Shown: positions 49,827 through 62,215 of the stretch, in pieces
Position numbering within the stretch: the stretch's first letter is position 1
Layout of the letters: every line of letters begins with the position of its first letter
Notes under the pieces: model-generated
Told to the model about the DNA's origin: nothing
The model's input: only the letters and a program-made list of their open reading frames with translations
The model's database searches: none
NCBI RefSeq assembly: GCF_900177725.1
Contig: NZ_FXAT01000015.1
Coordinates: 111,459 to 175,458, forward strand
DNA length: 64,000 nucleotides
Source of the DNA: Paraburkholderia susongensis
GTDB taxonomy: Bacteria; Pseudomonadota; Gammaproteobacteria; Burkholderiales; Burkholderiaceae
Direction: 5' to 3'
Translations under genes and position numbers: made by a program

Positions 49827-52800
49827 TTACTCGCCCGAGTGCTGCTGTTCGGCGGCCGGGGCTTCCGGCGTACCGAATTCGAACGACTCTTCCGCTGCGA
49901 TCTGATCGAAACGCTCGCGGTCGGCCAGTTCCTTGCTCTTGCGCGCCTTGTGGAACGCGAGACCCGTACCGGCCGGGATCAGACGGCCGACGATCACGTT
50001 TTCCTTCAGGCCACGCAGGTCGTCGCGCTTGCCCATGATCGCCGCTTCGGTCAGCACGCGGGTCGTTTCCTGGAACGACGCAGCAGAGATGAACGAATCG
50101 GTCGACAGCGACGCCTTCGTGATACCGAGCAGCACGTTTTCGTACGTGGCCGGACGCTTGTCTTCCGCGATCATACGGTCGTTCTCGTCGAGCATGTCCG
50201 ACCGCTCGACCTGTTCGCCCGGGATGAAACGCGTATCGCCGTTGTCCGAAATCTGCACGCGGCGCAGCATCTGACGCACGATTACTTCGATGTGCTTGTC
50301 GTTGATCTTCACGCCCTGCAGACGGTACACGTCCTGCACTTCGTCCACGATGTAACGCGACAGCGCTTCGACGCCCTGCAAACGCAGGATGTCGTGCGGA
50401 TCCGCCGGTCCGTCGACGATCATTTCGCCCTTGTTGACGACCTGACCATCGTGCACCAGAACCTGCTTTTCCTTCGCGATCAGGAACTCGTGCTGGTTGC
50501 CCTCGAGGTCCGTGATAACGAGACGCTGCTTGCCCTTCGTGTCCTTACCGAACGACGTCGTACCCGTGACTTCCGCCAGGATACCCGCGTCCTTCGGCGA
50601 ACGTGCTTCGAACAGTTCCGCCACACGCGGCAGACCGCCGGTAATGTCACGCGTCTTCTGCGATTCGGTCGGGATACGTGCGAGCACTTCACCAACCTGC
50701 ACTTGCTGACCGTCCTTCACGGTGATCAGAGCGCCGACCTGGAAGCCGATCTGCACCGAGTGCTCGGTGTTCGGGATCTTGACTTCTTCGCCGTTCGCAT
50801 CGAGCAGCTTGACCTGCGGACGCACCGTCTTCGACGCTTGCGAACCACGACGCTTCACGTCGATCACGACGAGTGTGGACAGGCCCGTCACGTCGTCGAT
50901 CTGCTTCGCGACGGTCACGCCTTCCTCGACGTTTTCGAACTTCACCGTACCACCGTACTCGGTGATGATCGGACGCGTCATCGGGTCCCACGTCGCGAGT
51001 TGCGTACCGGCCTTGATCTGCGCACCGTCGAGCTGCAGCAGCGTCGCGCCGTACGGCACCTTGTGACGCTCGCGCTCGCGGCCGTGATCGTCGGTAATCA
51101 TCGCTTCGCCCGAACGCGAGATGACGATCTGCTCGCCCTTCGCGTTGGTGACGTAACGCATCGTCGACGTGAACCGCACCGTACCGTTCGACTTCGCTTC
51201 GACCGACGAAGCCACCGCCGCACGCGACGCCGCACCACCGATGTGGAACGTACGCATCGTGAGCTGCGTGCCCGGTTCACCGATCGACTGCGCCGCGATC
51301 ACGCCGACTGCTTCGCCGACGTTCACGAGCGAGCCGCGGCCGAGGTCGCGGCCGTAGCAGGCTGCGCACAGACCGTAGCGCGTTTCGCAGGTGAGCGGCG
51401 TGCGCACGCGCACTTCGTCGATACCGAGGCGTTCGATCTCTTCGACCGCGTCTTCGTCGAGCAGCGTACCCGTTTCGAACAGCGTTTCCTGCGATTCCGG
51501 ATTAACGATGTCAGCCACGGCCACGCGACCCAGAATACGGTCACGCAGCGCTTCGACCACTTCACCGCCTTCCACGAGCGCCTTCATCGCCACGCCGTTG
51601 GACGTGCCGCAATCTTCCTCGACTACGACCAGATCCTGCGTCACGTCGACGAGGCGACGCGTCAGGTAACCCGAGTTCGCTGTCTTCAGTGCCGTATCAG
51701 CCAGACCCTTACGTGCGCCGTGGGTCGAGATGAAGTACTGCAACACGTTCAGACCTTCACGGAAGTTCGCCGTAATCGGCGTCTCGATGATCGAGCCGTC
51801 CGGCTTCGCCATCAGGCCACGCATACCGGCCAGCTGACGGATCTGAACCGCGGAACCACGAGCGCCCGAGTCCGCCATCATGTAGATGGAGTTGAACGAC
51901 TCCTGACGCGTTTCCTTGCCGTCGCGATCGACCACCGGTTCCGTCGACAATTGCTCCATCATCGCCTTGCCGACCGCTTCCGACGTTGCGGACCAGATGT
52001 CCACCACGTTGTTGTAGCGCTCCTGCGCGGTGACGAGACCCGACATGTACTGACGGTCGTATTCCTTCACCTTCTTCGCGGCATCGCCGACGATGGTTTC
52101 CTTCTGCGGCGGCACGAGCATGTCGTCGACGCAGATCGAAATACCAGCGCGCGTTGCGAGACGGAAGCCCGACTGCATCAGCTGGTCGGCGAAAATCACC
52201 GTCTCACGCAGACCGCACTTACGGAACGCGGTGTTGATCAGACGCGAGATTTCCTTCTTCTTCAGCGGCTTGTTCAGCACCGAGAACGGCAGCCCCGGCG
52301 GCAGGATTTCCGACAGAATCGAGCGACCGACCGTGGTTGCGTACAGAGTGATCTTCGGCACGAACGCCGGCGCGCCTTCCGACTTGTCTTCGTTGTGGAC
52401 CATTTCGGTGATCCGCACGTTGACGCGCGAGGCCAGTTCGACTTCCTTGTTCTCGTACGCACGCAGCACTTCCGAGACGCCCGTGAACGTCAGGCCTTCG
52501 CCCTTGCCGTTCACCGCTTCGCGGGTCGCGTAGTAGAGACCGAGCACGATGTCCTGCGACGGCACGATCGACGGATCGCCGTTGGCCGGGAACAGCACGT
52601 TGTTCGACGCGAGCATCAGCGTGCGCGCTTCCATCTGCGCTTCGAGCGACAGCGGCACGTGAACAGCCATCTGGTCACCGTCGAAGTCGGCGTTGAACGC
52701 CGCGCAAACGAGCGGGTGCAGCTGGATTGCCTTACCTTCGATCAGCACCGGCTCAAAAGCCTGAATGCCGAGACGGTGCAGCGTCGGCGCACGGTTCAGC

Positions 52801-54065
52801 ATGACCGGATGTTCGCGGATCACCTCTTCGAGAATGTCCCACACGACCGGCGTCTGGTTCTCGACTTCCTTCTTCGCAGCCTTGATGGTGGTAGCGACAC
52901 CCATCACTTCGAGCTTGTTGAAGATGAACGGCTTGAACAGTTCGAGCGCCATCAGCTTCGGCAGACCGCATTGGTGCAGCTTCAGCGTCGGGCCGACCAC
53001 GATCACCGAACGGCCCGAGTAGTCGACGCGCTTACCGAGCAGGTTCTGACGGAAGCGGCCGCCCTTACCCTTGATCATGTCGGCGAGCGACTTCAGCGGA
53101 CGCTTGTTCGCGCCGGTCATCGCCTTGCCGCGACGGCCGTTGTCGAGCAGCGAATCGACGGCTTCCTGCAGCATCCGCTTTTCGTTGCGAACGATGATTT
53201 CAGGCGCCTTCAGTTCGAGCAGACGCTTCAACCGATTGTTACGGTTGATCACGCGGCGATACAGGTCGTTCAGGTCCGACGTCGCGAAACGGCCGCCGTC
53301 GAGCGGCACGAGCGGACGCAGCTCCGGCGGCAGCACCGGCAGCACTTCGAGCACCATCCAGTCAGGCTTGATGCCCGAACGCTGGAAAGCCTCGAGCACC
53401 TTCAGGCGCTTCGCGTACTTCTTGATCTTCGCTTCCGAACCGGTGTTCTTGAGTTCGGTACGCAGCAACTCGACCTGCTCGTCGATGTTGATCGCGCGCA
53501 GCAGCTCGCGAATGCCTTCCGCGCCCATTTCGGCACGGAATTCGTCGCCGTATTCCTCGACCTTGTTGTAGTAATCCTCTTCGGTCATGATCTGCCGCGC
53601 TTTCAGCGGCGTCATGCCCGGATCGATCACCACATATGCTTCGAAGTACAGCACGCGCTCGATGTCGCGCAGCGTCATGTCGAGCACCATGCCCAGACGC
53701 GACGGCAGCGACTTCAGGAACCAGATGTGCGCGACCGGCGAGGCCAGTTCGATATGGCCCATCCGTTCGCGGCGCACCTTCGCGAGCGTCACTTCGACGC
53801 CGCACTTCTCGCAGATCACGCCACGGTGCTTCAGGCGCTTGTACTTGCCGCAAAGGCATTCGTAGTCCTTGATCGGACCGAAAATCTTCGCGCAGAACAG
53901 ACCATCCCGCTCCGGCTTGAACGTGCGGTAGTTGATGGTTTCCGGCTTCTTGACTTCACCGAACGACCACGAACGGATCTTGTCCGGCGAGGCCAGACCG
54001 ATCTTGATCGCGTCAAAAACTTCAGGTTGTTGGACTTGCTTGAATAGATCGAGCAAAGCTTTCAT
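49827..54065 (-). CDS. rpoC: RNA polymerase beta-prime subunit
   Basis: A catalytic subunit of RNA polymerase (1412 residues). Seen: the zinc-ribbon cysteines near the N-terminus (CLCGKYKRLKHRGVICEKCGV), RFRQNLLGKRVDYSGRSVIVVGP, the magnesium-binding NADFDGDQMAVHVPL, the bridge-helix and trigger-loop regions (ADSGARGSAVQIRQLAGMRGLMAKPDG; FFISTHGARKGLADTALKTANSGYLTRRLVDV-like, here QYFISTHGARK) and the second zinc site (CETRYGLCAACYGRDL). It follows rpoB by 21 bases. Confidence 0.99.
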   Translation of the reverse strand: MKALLDLFKQVQQPEVFDAIKIGLASPDKIRSWSFGEVKKPETINYRTFKPERDGLFCAKIFGPIKDYECLCGKYKRLKHRGVICEKCGVEVTLAKVRRERMGHIELASPVAHIWFLKSLPSRLGMVLDMTLRDIERVLYFEAYVVIDPGMTPLKARQIMTEEDYYNKVEEYGDEFRAEMGAEGIRELLRAINIDEQVELLRTELKNTGSEAKIKKYAKRLKVLEAFQRSGIKPDWMVLEVLPVLPPELRPLVPLDGGRFATSDLNDLYRRVINRNNRLKRLLELKAPEIIVRNEKRMLQEAVDSLLDNGRRGKAMTGANKRPLKSLADMIKGKGGRFRQNLLGKRVDYSGRSVIVVGPTLKLHQCGLPKLMALELFKPFIFNKLEVMGVATTIKAAKKEVENQTPVVWDILEEVIREHPVMLNRAPTLHRLGIQAFEPVLIEGKAIQLHPLVCAAFNADFDGDQMAVHVPLSLEAQMEARTLMLASNNVLFPANGDPSIVPSQDIVLGLYYATREAVNGKGEGLTFTGVSEVLRAYENKEVELASRVNVRITEMVHNEDKSEGAPAFVPKITLYATTVGRSILSEILPPGLPFSVLNKPLKKKEISRLINTAFRKCGLRETVIFADQLMQSGFRLATRAGISICVDDMLVPPQKETIVGDAAKKVKEYDRQYMSGLVTAQERYNNVVDIWSATSEAVGKAMMEQLSTEPVVDRDGKETRQESFNSIYMMADSGARGSAVQIRQLAGMRGLMAKPDGSIIETPITANFREGLNVLQYFISTHGARKGLADTALKTANSGYLTRRLVDVTQDLVVVEEDCGTSNGVAMKALVEGGEVVEALRDRILGRVAVADIVNPESQETLFETGTLLDEDAVEEIERLGIDEVRVRTPLTCETRYGLCAACYGRDLGRGSLVNVGEAVGVIAAQSIGEPGTQLTMRTFHIGGAASRAAVASSVEAKSNGTVRFTSTMRYVTNAKGEQIVISRSGEAMITDDHGRERERHKVPYGATLLQLDGAQIKAGTQLATWDPMTRPIITEYGGTVKFENVEEGVTVAKQIDDVTGLSTLVVIDVKRRGSQASKTVRPQVKLLDANGEEVKIPNTEHSVQIGFQVGALITVKDGQQVQVGEVLARIPTESQKTRDITGGLPRVAELFEARSPKDAGILAEVTGTTSFGKDTKGKQRLVITDLEGNQHEFLIAKEKQVLVHDGQVVNKGEMIVDGPADPHDILRLQGVEALSRYIVDEVQDVYRLQGVKINDKHIEVIVRQMLRRVQISDNGDTRFIPGEQVERSDMLDENDRMIAEDKRPATYENVLLGITKASLSTDSFISAASFQETTRVLTEAAIMGKRDDLRGLKENVIVGRLIPAGTGLAFHKARKSKELADRERFDQIAAEESFEFGTPEAPAAEQQHSGE

Positions 54066-54086
54066 CGCTTCTCTCCAGTAGTCCGA

Positions 54087-58193
<4,107 letters not shown>

Positions 58194-58513
58194 ACGATCT
58201 CCGAATCACGGCGGGCATAGTTGTCGAGGCAGGATACCTTGATGAGACAACCCGAGTGTTCACCGACTGAGACCCGATGGCCGTCCGATGGCTTGAACGA
58301 GCCTAGAAGCTTGGTGGTTGGCCGCTACCAACCGCTGGCTGACGGCAGCGGATGCCTGTGTTGCCCGCTACCCGACCAAACTTGCCTTCTGCAGTCGCTT
58401 CAGAAGACAAAGAGAAGCGCCGGTCAATGTTGCCGATTGGCGATTTTCTTTGGCTTCTGGGGATCACGTTCTTGCCGGAACAGAGCTGCAAAAACGTGGC
58501 CCCCACAAAGCAC
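58194..58513. other. Long leader between the rplL-rpoB hairpin and rpoB
   Basis: About 320 bases without a credible gene. Short frames on either strand have no family features. It would form the rpoBC 5' leader after read-through, or contain a secondary rpoBC promoter; TTGACC near 58422 on the minus strand has no good -10 partner. Confidence 0.5.
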
Positions 58514-58545
58514 AAAAAGGCCGGCGGTGAAAAACCGCCAGCCTT
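58514..58545 (-). terminator. Attenuator-like terminator between rplL and rpoB
   Basis: On the minus strand AAGGCTGGCGGT pairs fully with ACCGCCGGCCTT (one G-T pair, loop TTTTC) and is followed by five T. It is placed 19 bases after the rplL stop, like the partial terminator that sets the ribosomal protein to RNA polymerase ratio in E. coli. Confidence 0.8.
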
Positions 58546-58563
58546 CGCACAGCGCGTTGAAAC

Positions 58564-58941
58564 TTACTTGATTTCAACCTTCGCGCCGGCTTCTTCCAGC
58601 TTCTTCTTGGCTTCTTCAGCTGCAGCCTTGGGCACCGCTTCCTTCACGGGCTTCGGTGCGCCATCGACCAGATCCTTCGCTTCCTTCAGGCCGAGACCCG
58701 TCAGTTCGCGAACAGCCTTAATGACCGAAACCTTGTTTGCACCGGTTTCAGCCAGGATGACCGTGAATTCGGTCTGCTCTTCAGCAGCAGCACCGGCGCC
58801 GCCTGCACCTGCCGGGCCTGCCACTGCAACAGCAGCTGCCGACACGCCAAACTTCTCTTCGAACGCCTTAACCAGCTCGTTCAGTTCCAGAACCGACATC
58901 GAGCCTACGGCTTCGAGGATGTCTTCTTTTGCGATTGCCAT
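58564..58941 (-). CDS. rplL: Ribosomal protein L7/L12
   Basis: A multicopy stalk protein (125 residues) that recruits translation factors. Seen: the N-terminal dimer domain (KEDILEAVGSMSVLELNELVKAFEEKFGVSAAA), an Ala/Gly-rich hinge (GPAGAGGAGAAAEEQ) and the C-terminal domain (TEFTVILAETGANKVSVIKAVRELTGLGLKEAKDLVDGAPKPVKE). Co-transcribed with rplJ, whose product it binds. Confidence 0.99.
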   Translation of the reverse strand: MAIAKEDILEAVGSMSVLELNELVKAFEEKFGVSAAAVAVAGPAGAGGAGAAAEEQTEFTVILAETGANKVSVIKAVRELTGLGLKEAKDLVDGAPKPVKEAVPKAAAEEAKKKLEEAGAKVEIK

Positions 58942-59004
58942 TTGAAATACTCCTAAATTGAATTCGGATACAGCCAGCGATCAATTACGCTCGACCGGTG
59001 TACG

Positions 59005-59502
59005 TTACGCAGCTTCGCCCTGCTTCTTTTCTGCCAGCGCGGCCAGAGCGCGCGCAAAGCCAGAAACAGGTGCCTGCATGACGAACAACAGCTTGGAGAG
59101 CAGTTCTTCGCGGCTCGGGATGTTTGCAAGCGCTTGCACGCCCGCTTTGTCCATCACCTTGCCTTCGTAGGAACCAGCCTTGATGATCAACTTGTCATTG
59201 CCCTTGCCGAAGTCGTTCACGACCTTGGCGGCAGCAATGGCATCTTCCGAGATGCCGTAGATCAGGGGGCCGGTCATCTGCTCTGCCAGAGGAGCAAACG
59301 GGGTACCCTCGACAGCGCGACGCGCCAGCGTGTTCTTCAACACGCGAAGGTAAACCTGTTGCTCACGCGCTTTCGCGCGCAGCTTGGTCAGATCGCCAAC
59401 CGTGATCCCACGATACTCAGCCAGAACCATGGTCTGGGCTTTCGCGACTTGCGCGGAAACCTCGGCGACGACGGCCTGCTTGCTTTCTTTGTTAAGTGGC
59501 AC
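59005..59502 (-). CDS. rplJ: Ribosomal protein L10
   Basis: The stalk base protein (165 residues) that anchors L7/L12 dimers and represses its own operon by binding the leader. Seen: PLNKESKQAVVAEVSAQVAKAQTMVLAEYRGITVGDLTKLRAKAR and VLKNTLARRAVEGT; the C-terminal helix (LLFVMQAPVSGFARALAALAEKK) carries L7/L12. The start is GTG at 59502 with GGAGG six bases upstream; the frame extends upstream to 59616 but lacks family similarity there. Confidence 0.97.
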   Translation of the reverse strand: MPLNKESKQAVVAEVSAQVAKAQTMVLAEYRGITVGDLTKLRAKAREQQVYLRVLKNTLARRAVEGTPFAPLAEQMTGPLIYGISEDAIAAAKVVNDFGKGNDKLIIKAGSYEGKVMDKAGVQALANIPSREELLSKLLFVMQAPVSGFARALAALAEKKQGEAA

Positions 59503-59805
59503 GGTTAACCTCCAGATTCGATACACGCGGCGTGCGCCTTGTGTACCGCGTTCAATAACGGCGTCCGACCAGTCAGGAGTATTTCGACCGCCCGAGTTCC
59601 GCATTACTGCAGACATCCAACGGCTTCACTACTGCAAAACTTTTTCGGGTTCGCCATCTGCGTTGGCTTTGCATTAAGGACTCGCCTACCTGCTGCGTGC
59701 CCGCCAACGGTCTTTGACAACCGGTTGCGCGATGCAGACTGCCACCTCGCAACCGCCCAAAGCCCTTTAAAACCATCCCTGCTCACGCCGGGACGGTGAA
59801 ATTCG
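59503..59805 (-). other. rplA-rplJ intergenic leader
   Basis: 303 bases with no gene. It contains a GGTTGCG...CGCAACC hairpin near 59729-59758, the L10-leader core at 59646-59720 and the rplJ ribosome site. A promoter for rplJL-rpoBC may lie here but was not identified. Confidence 0.6.
59646..59720 (-). promoter_or_regulatory. L10 (rplJ) leader, autoregulatory RNA
   Basis: On the minus strand the segment contains CAAAGACCGTTGGCG, CTTAATGC, GCCAACGCAGATGGCGA in that order. This matches the core of the E. coli rplJ leader as I remember it (CAAAGACCG..GGCG, CUUAAU.C and CUGCGUAGACGGUGA). The paired GTTGGC/GCCAAC arms close the L10-L12 binding structure. L10-L12 binding here would limit translation of rplJ and rplL. 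Confidence 0.7.
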
Positions 59806-60504
59806 TTACTGCGCGGCGATCGACGTCTGGTCGACGCGCACGCCAACACCCATCGTGCTCGACAGTGCAACCTTACGCAGGTACACGCCCTTGCTCGTTG
59901 CCGGCTTCGCCTTTTGCAGCGCGTCGATCAGAGCGTTCAGGTTGGTACGCAGAGCAGTCGGTTCAAACGAAGCGCGGCCGATGGTCGCGTGGATGATACC
60001 GGCCTTGTCGACACGGAATTGCACCTGACCAGCCTTCGCGTTCTTGACCGCGGTCGCGACGTCCGGCGTGACCGTGCCAACCTTCGGGTTCGGCATCAGG
60101 CCGCGCGGGCCGAGAATCTGACCGAGCGTGCCGACGATACGCATCGTGTCCGGCGAAGCGATCACGATGTCAAAGTTCAGGTTGCCGGCCTTGACCTGTT
60201 CAGCCAAGTCTTCCATACCAACGATTTCGGCACCAGCTGCGCGAGCCTGCTCAGCCTTTTCGCCCTGCGCGAACACAGCAACGCGGACCGACTTACCCGT
60301 ACCAGCGGGCAGCACGACCGAGCCACGAACCACTTGATCCGACTTCTTCGCATCGATGCCGAGTTGCACAGCGACGTCGATCGACTCGTCAAACTTCGCG
60401 CTTGCGCATTCCTTCACGAGCGACAGAGCGTCGTCGATCGGGTACAGCTTCTGACGATCAATCTTTGCTGCAAATGCTTGCAGACGCTTCGAAAGCTTGG
60501 CCAT
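59806..60504 (-). CDS. rplA: Ribosomal protein L1
   Basis: The 50S L1-stalk protein (232 residues) that moves E-site tRNA; in E. coli it also represses rplKA translation. Seen: MAKLSKRLQAFAAKIDRQKLYPIDDALSLVKE, ESIDVAVQLGIDAKKSDQVVRGSVVLPAGTGKSVRVAVF, GPRGLMPNPKVGTVT and GQVQFRVDKAGIIHATIGRASF. The ATG is directly next to the rplK stop codon. Confidence 0.99.
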   Translation of the reverse strand: MAKLSKRLQAFAAKIDRQKLYPIDDALSLVKECASAKFDESIDVAVQLGIDAKKSDQVVRGSVVLPAGTGKSVRVAVFAQGEKAEQARAAGAEIVGMEDLAEQVKAGNLNFDIVIASPDTMRIVGTLGQILGPRGLMPNPKVGTVTPDVATAVKNAKAGQVQFRVDKAGIIHATIGRASFEPTALRTNLNALIDALQKAKPATSKGVYLRKVALSSTMGVGVRVDQTSIAAQ

Positions 60505-60936
60505 TTACACGCCCTCCACGGTGATGCCCATCGAGCGGGCGCTACCAGCGATCGTACGGACCGCTGCGTCCAGATCAGCCGCCGTCAGGTCGGGCATCTT
60601 GGTCTTGGCGATATCTTCAGCTTGAGCGCGGGTGATCTTGCCGACCTTGTCGGTATGCGGCTTGCTCGAACCCTTGTCGACCTTCGCTGCCTTCTTGATC
60701 AGAACCGTAGCCGGCGGCGTCTTCAGAACGAACGTGAAGCTCTTGTCCGCGAATGCCGTGATCACGACCGGAATCGGCAGACCCGGTTCCATGGCTTGAG
60801 TCTGCGCGTTGAACGCCTTGCAGAACTCCATGATATTCAGGCCACGCTGGCCCAGCGCCGGACCGACCGGCGGCGACGGGTTGGCTTTACCTGCAGGGAT
60901 CTGCAGCTTGATAAAGCCGATGATTTTCTTTGCCAT
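60505..60936 (-). CDS. rplK: Ribosomal protein L11
   Basis: A factor-binding-centre protein (143 residues), needed for RelA stringent activation and the thiostrepton site. Seen: KIIGFIKLQIPAGKANPSPPVGPALGQRGLNIMEFCKAFNAQT, SFTFVLKTPPATVLIKKAA and ADLDAAVRTIAGSARSMGITVEG. The proline-rich PSPPVGPALGQ loop is intact. It starts 164 bases after nusG. Confidence 0.99.
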   Translation of the reverse strand: MAKKIIGFIKLQIPAGKANPSPPVGPALGQRGLNIMEFCKAFNAQTQAMEPGLPIPVVITAFADKSFTFVLKTPPATVLIKKAAKVDKGSSKPHTDKVGKITRAQAEDIAKTKMPDLTAADLDAAVRTIAGSARSMGITVEGV

Positions 60937-61060
60937 TTCGAGAACCTCTTTGGAACGTCGACGCTCATGCTGACGTTCAGTGAGTAATAGCGCGTGTTCG
61001 CCGAGAAAGCTGGCTAGTTACGCTCCTCAACAACCATTACGCGGGCCGTAAGCGCGAAAT

Positions 61061-61089
61061 ACGGAACGCACCGGGGCGGTGCGTTCCGT
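61061..61089 (-). terminator. Hairpin between nusG and rplK
   Basis: A perfect 12-base stem (ACGGAACGCACC / GGTGCGTTCCGT, loop of five) begins 12 bases after the nusG stop. It is followed on the minus strand by ATTTCGC rather than a T-run, so it may be a weak terminator, a processing site or an mRNA 3' cap between secE-nusG and rplK. Confidence 0.45.
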
Positions 61090-61100
61090 AGAATTCTGGA

Positions 61101-61658
61101 TTACAACTTTTCGACTTGGCCGAATTCCAGTTCGACCGGCGTTGCGCGGCCGAAGATCGTAACGGAAACACGGACTCGCGATTTTTCGTAGTTCACTTCT
61201 TCGACGCTACCGTTGAAATCAGTGAACGGGCCTTCCTTCACCCGCACCATCTCGCCCACTTCGAACAGGGTCTTCGGACGCGGCTTTTCCACGCCTTCCT
61301 GCATCTGCGACATGATTTTCTCAACTTCCCGCGGGGAAATTGGACTCGGGCGATTACGCGCCCCTCCGACAAAACCGGTCACCTTTGCCGTGTTTTTTAC
61401 GAGGTGCCACGTTTCGTCTGTCATTTCCATTTCGACCAGCACATAGCCGGGAAAGAAACGACGCTCTGTCACTGATTTGTGACCGCCCTTCACCTCGACA
61501 ACTTCTTCCGTCGGAACGAGGATCTGGCCAAACTGGTCCTGCATGCCAGCACGCTCGATACGCTCCTGAAGCGCCCGTTGCACGCTCTTCTCCATGCCGG
61601 AGTAGGCGTGCACCACGTACCAACGTTTACCACTCGGGGATGCCGGAGTATCGCTCAT
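61101..61658 (-). CDS. nusG: Transcription termination/antitermination protein NusG
   Basis: Binds RNA polymerase, suppresses pausing and links to Rho or to S10 on the ribosome (185 residues). Seen: the NGN domain (KRWYVVHAYSGMEKSVQRALQERIERAG; FFPGYVLVEMEMTDETWHLVKNTAKVTGFVGG) and the KOW domain (VGEMVRVKEGPFTDFNGSVEEVNYEKSRVRVSVTIFGRATPVELEFGQVEK). The stop of secE ends two bases before its ATG, the usual secE-nusG pair. Confidence 0.98.
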   Translation of the reverse strand: MSDTPASPSGKRWYVVHAYSGMEKSVQRALQERIERAGMQDQFGQILVPTEEVVEVKGGHKSVTERRFFPGYVLVEMEMTDETWHLVKNTAKVTGFVGGARNRPSPISPREVEKIMSQMQEGVEKPRPKTLFEVGEMVRVKEGPFTDFNGSVEEVNYEKSRVRVSVTIFGRATPVELEFGQVEKL

Positions 61659-61659
61659 A

Positions 61660-62040
61660 TCATTTCCAACCCAGAATCACCGAGAAAATCGCCCACTCAA
61701 TGGATTTATCACTAATCCAGAGAAAGATTGCCATCACGACGACGAAGCCAAACACTACGAGCGTTGTCTGGGTAGCCTCTTTACGAGTGGGCCAAACAAC
61801 CTTGCGGACTTCCTTGTACGAATCTTTGGCAAAAGCGATAAAACCCTTACCAGGCGCCGAGAGAAGACCAACGACAATACCCGCGATCGCACCAACAGCC
61901 AAGGCAGCTCCGCGGATGTACCACTCCTGGCCGCTCAGCCAGAAGAACCCCACGAACCCGGCCAGGAGCAGTAACACACCCGCGACCAGCATCAACTTGT
62001 CGCCAGATGTATTTACAGTTTCGACGGAAGGATTCGCCAT
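61660..62040 (-). CDS. secE: Protein translocase subunit SecE
   Basis: The clamp of the SecYEG translocon. At 126 residues it has three predicted membrane segments (about 15-35, 42-62 and 93-113), like E. coli SecE. The essential conserved part is the amphipathic helix and last segment (FAKDSYKEVRKVVWPTRKEATQTTLVVFGFVVVMAIFLW). It lies between tRNA-Trp and nusG. Confidence 0.97.
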   Translation of the reverse strand: MANPSVETVNTSGDKLMLVAGVLLLLAGFVGFFWLSGQEWYIRGAALAVGAIAGIVVGLLSAPGKGFIAFAKDSYKEVRKVVWPTRKEATQTTLVVFGFVVVMAIFLWISDKSIEWAIFSVILGWK

Positions 62041-62075
62041 AACACCTTAACGAAGCGCCACTACGACGCGATAGT

Positions 62076-62151
62076 TGGCAGGGGCAGAGGGAATCGAACC
62101 CCCAACCTTCGGTTTTGGAGACCGACGCTCTGCCAGTTGAGCTATACCCCT
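62076..62151 (-). tRNA. tRNA-Trp (CCA anticodon)
   Basis: A full cloverleaf on the minus strand: acceptor AGGGGTA/TGCCCCT, D-arm GCTCAACTGGCAGAGC, anticodon arm TCGGT-CTCCAAA-ACCGA with anticodon CCA, T-arm GGGGGTTCGATTCCCTC, and an encoded 3' CCA. It lies between tuf and secE, probably cut from the tuf-secE transcript. A GGGGTTG/CAGCCCC hairpin (62160-62183) lies just upstream. Confidence 0.97.
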
Positions 62152-62215
62152 AAACCATTTGGGGCTGACGACACCGCCAACCCCGATACAACCGATTATC
62201 GAGAACTGTCTGGCG

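Noticed and set aside
49812..54047. A 1411-codon open frame antisense to rpoC, and similar giant antisense frames opposite rpoB (54177-58094), fusA, tuf, mrcA and gltB
   Set aside because: High-GC genes with strong codon bias rarely use codons whose complement is a stop, so mirror frames stay open. The translations are Arg/His/Asp-rich, have no family motifs and lack ribosome sites.
58345..58510. Short frames in the rplL-rpoB gap as a hidden small gene
   Set aside because: No ribosome site, no conserved motif, and the longest one runs antisense into rplL.
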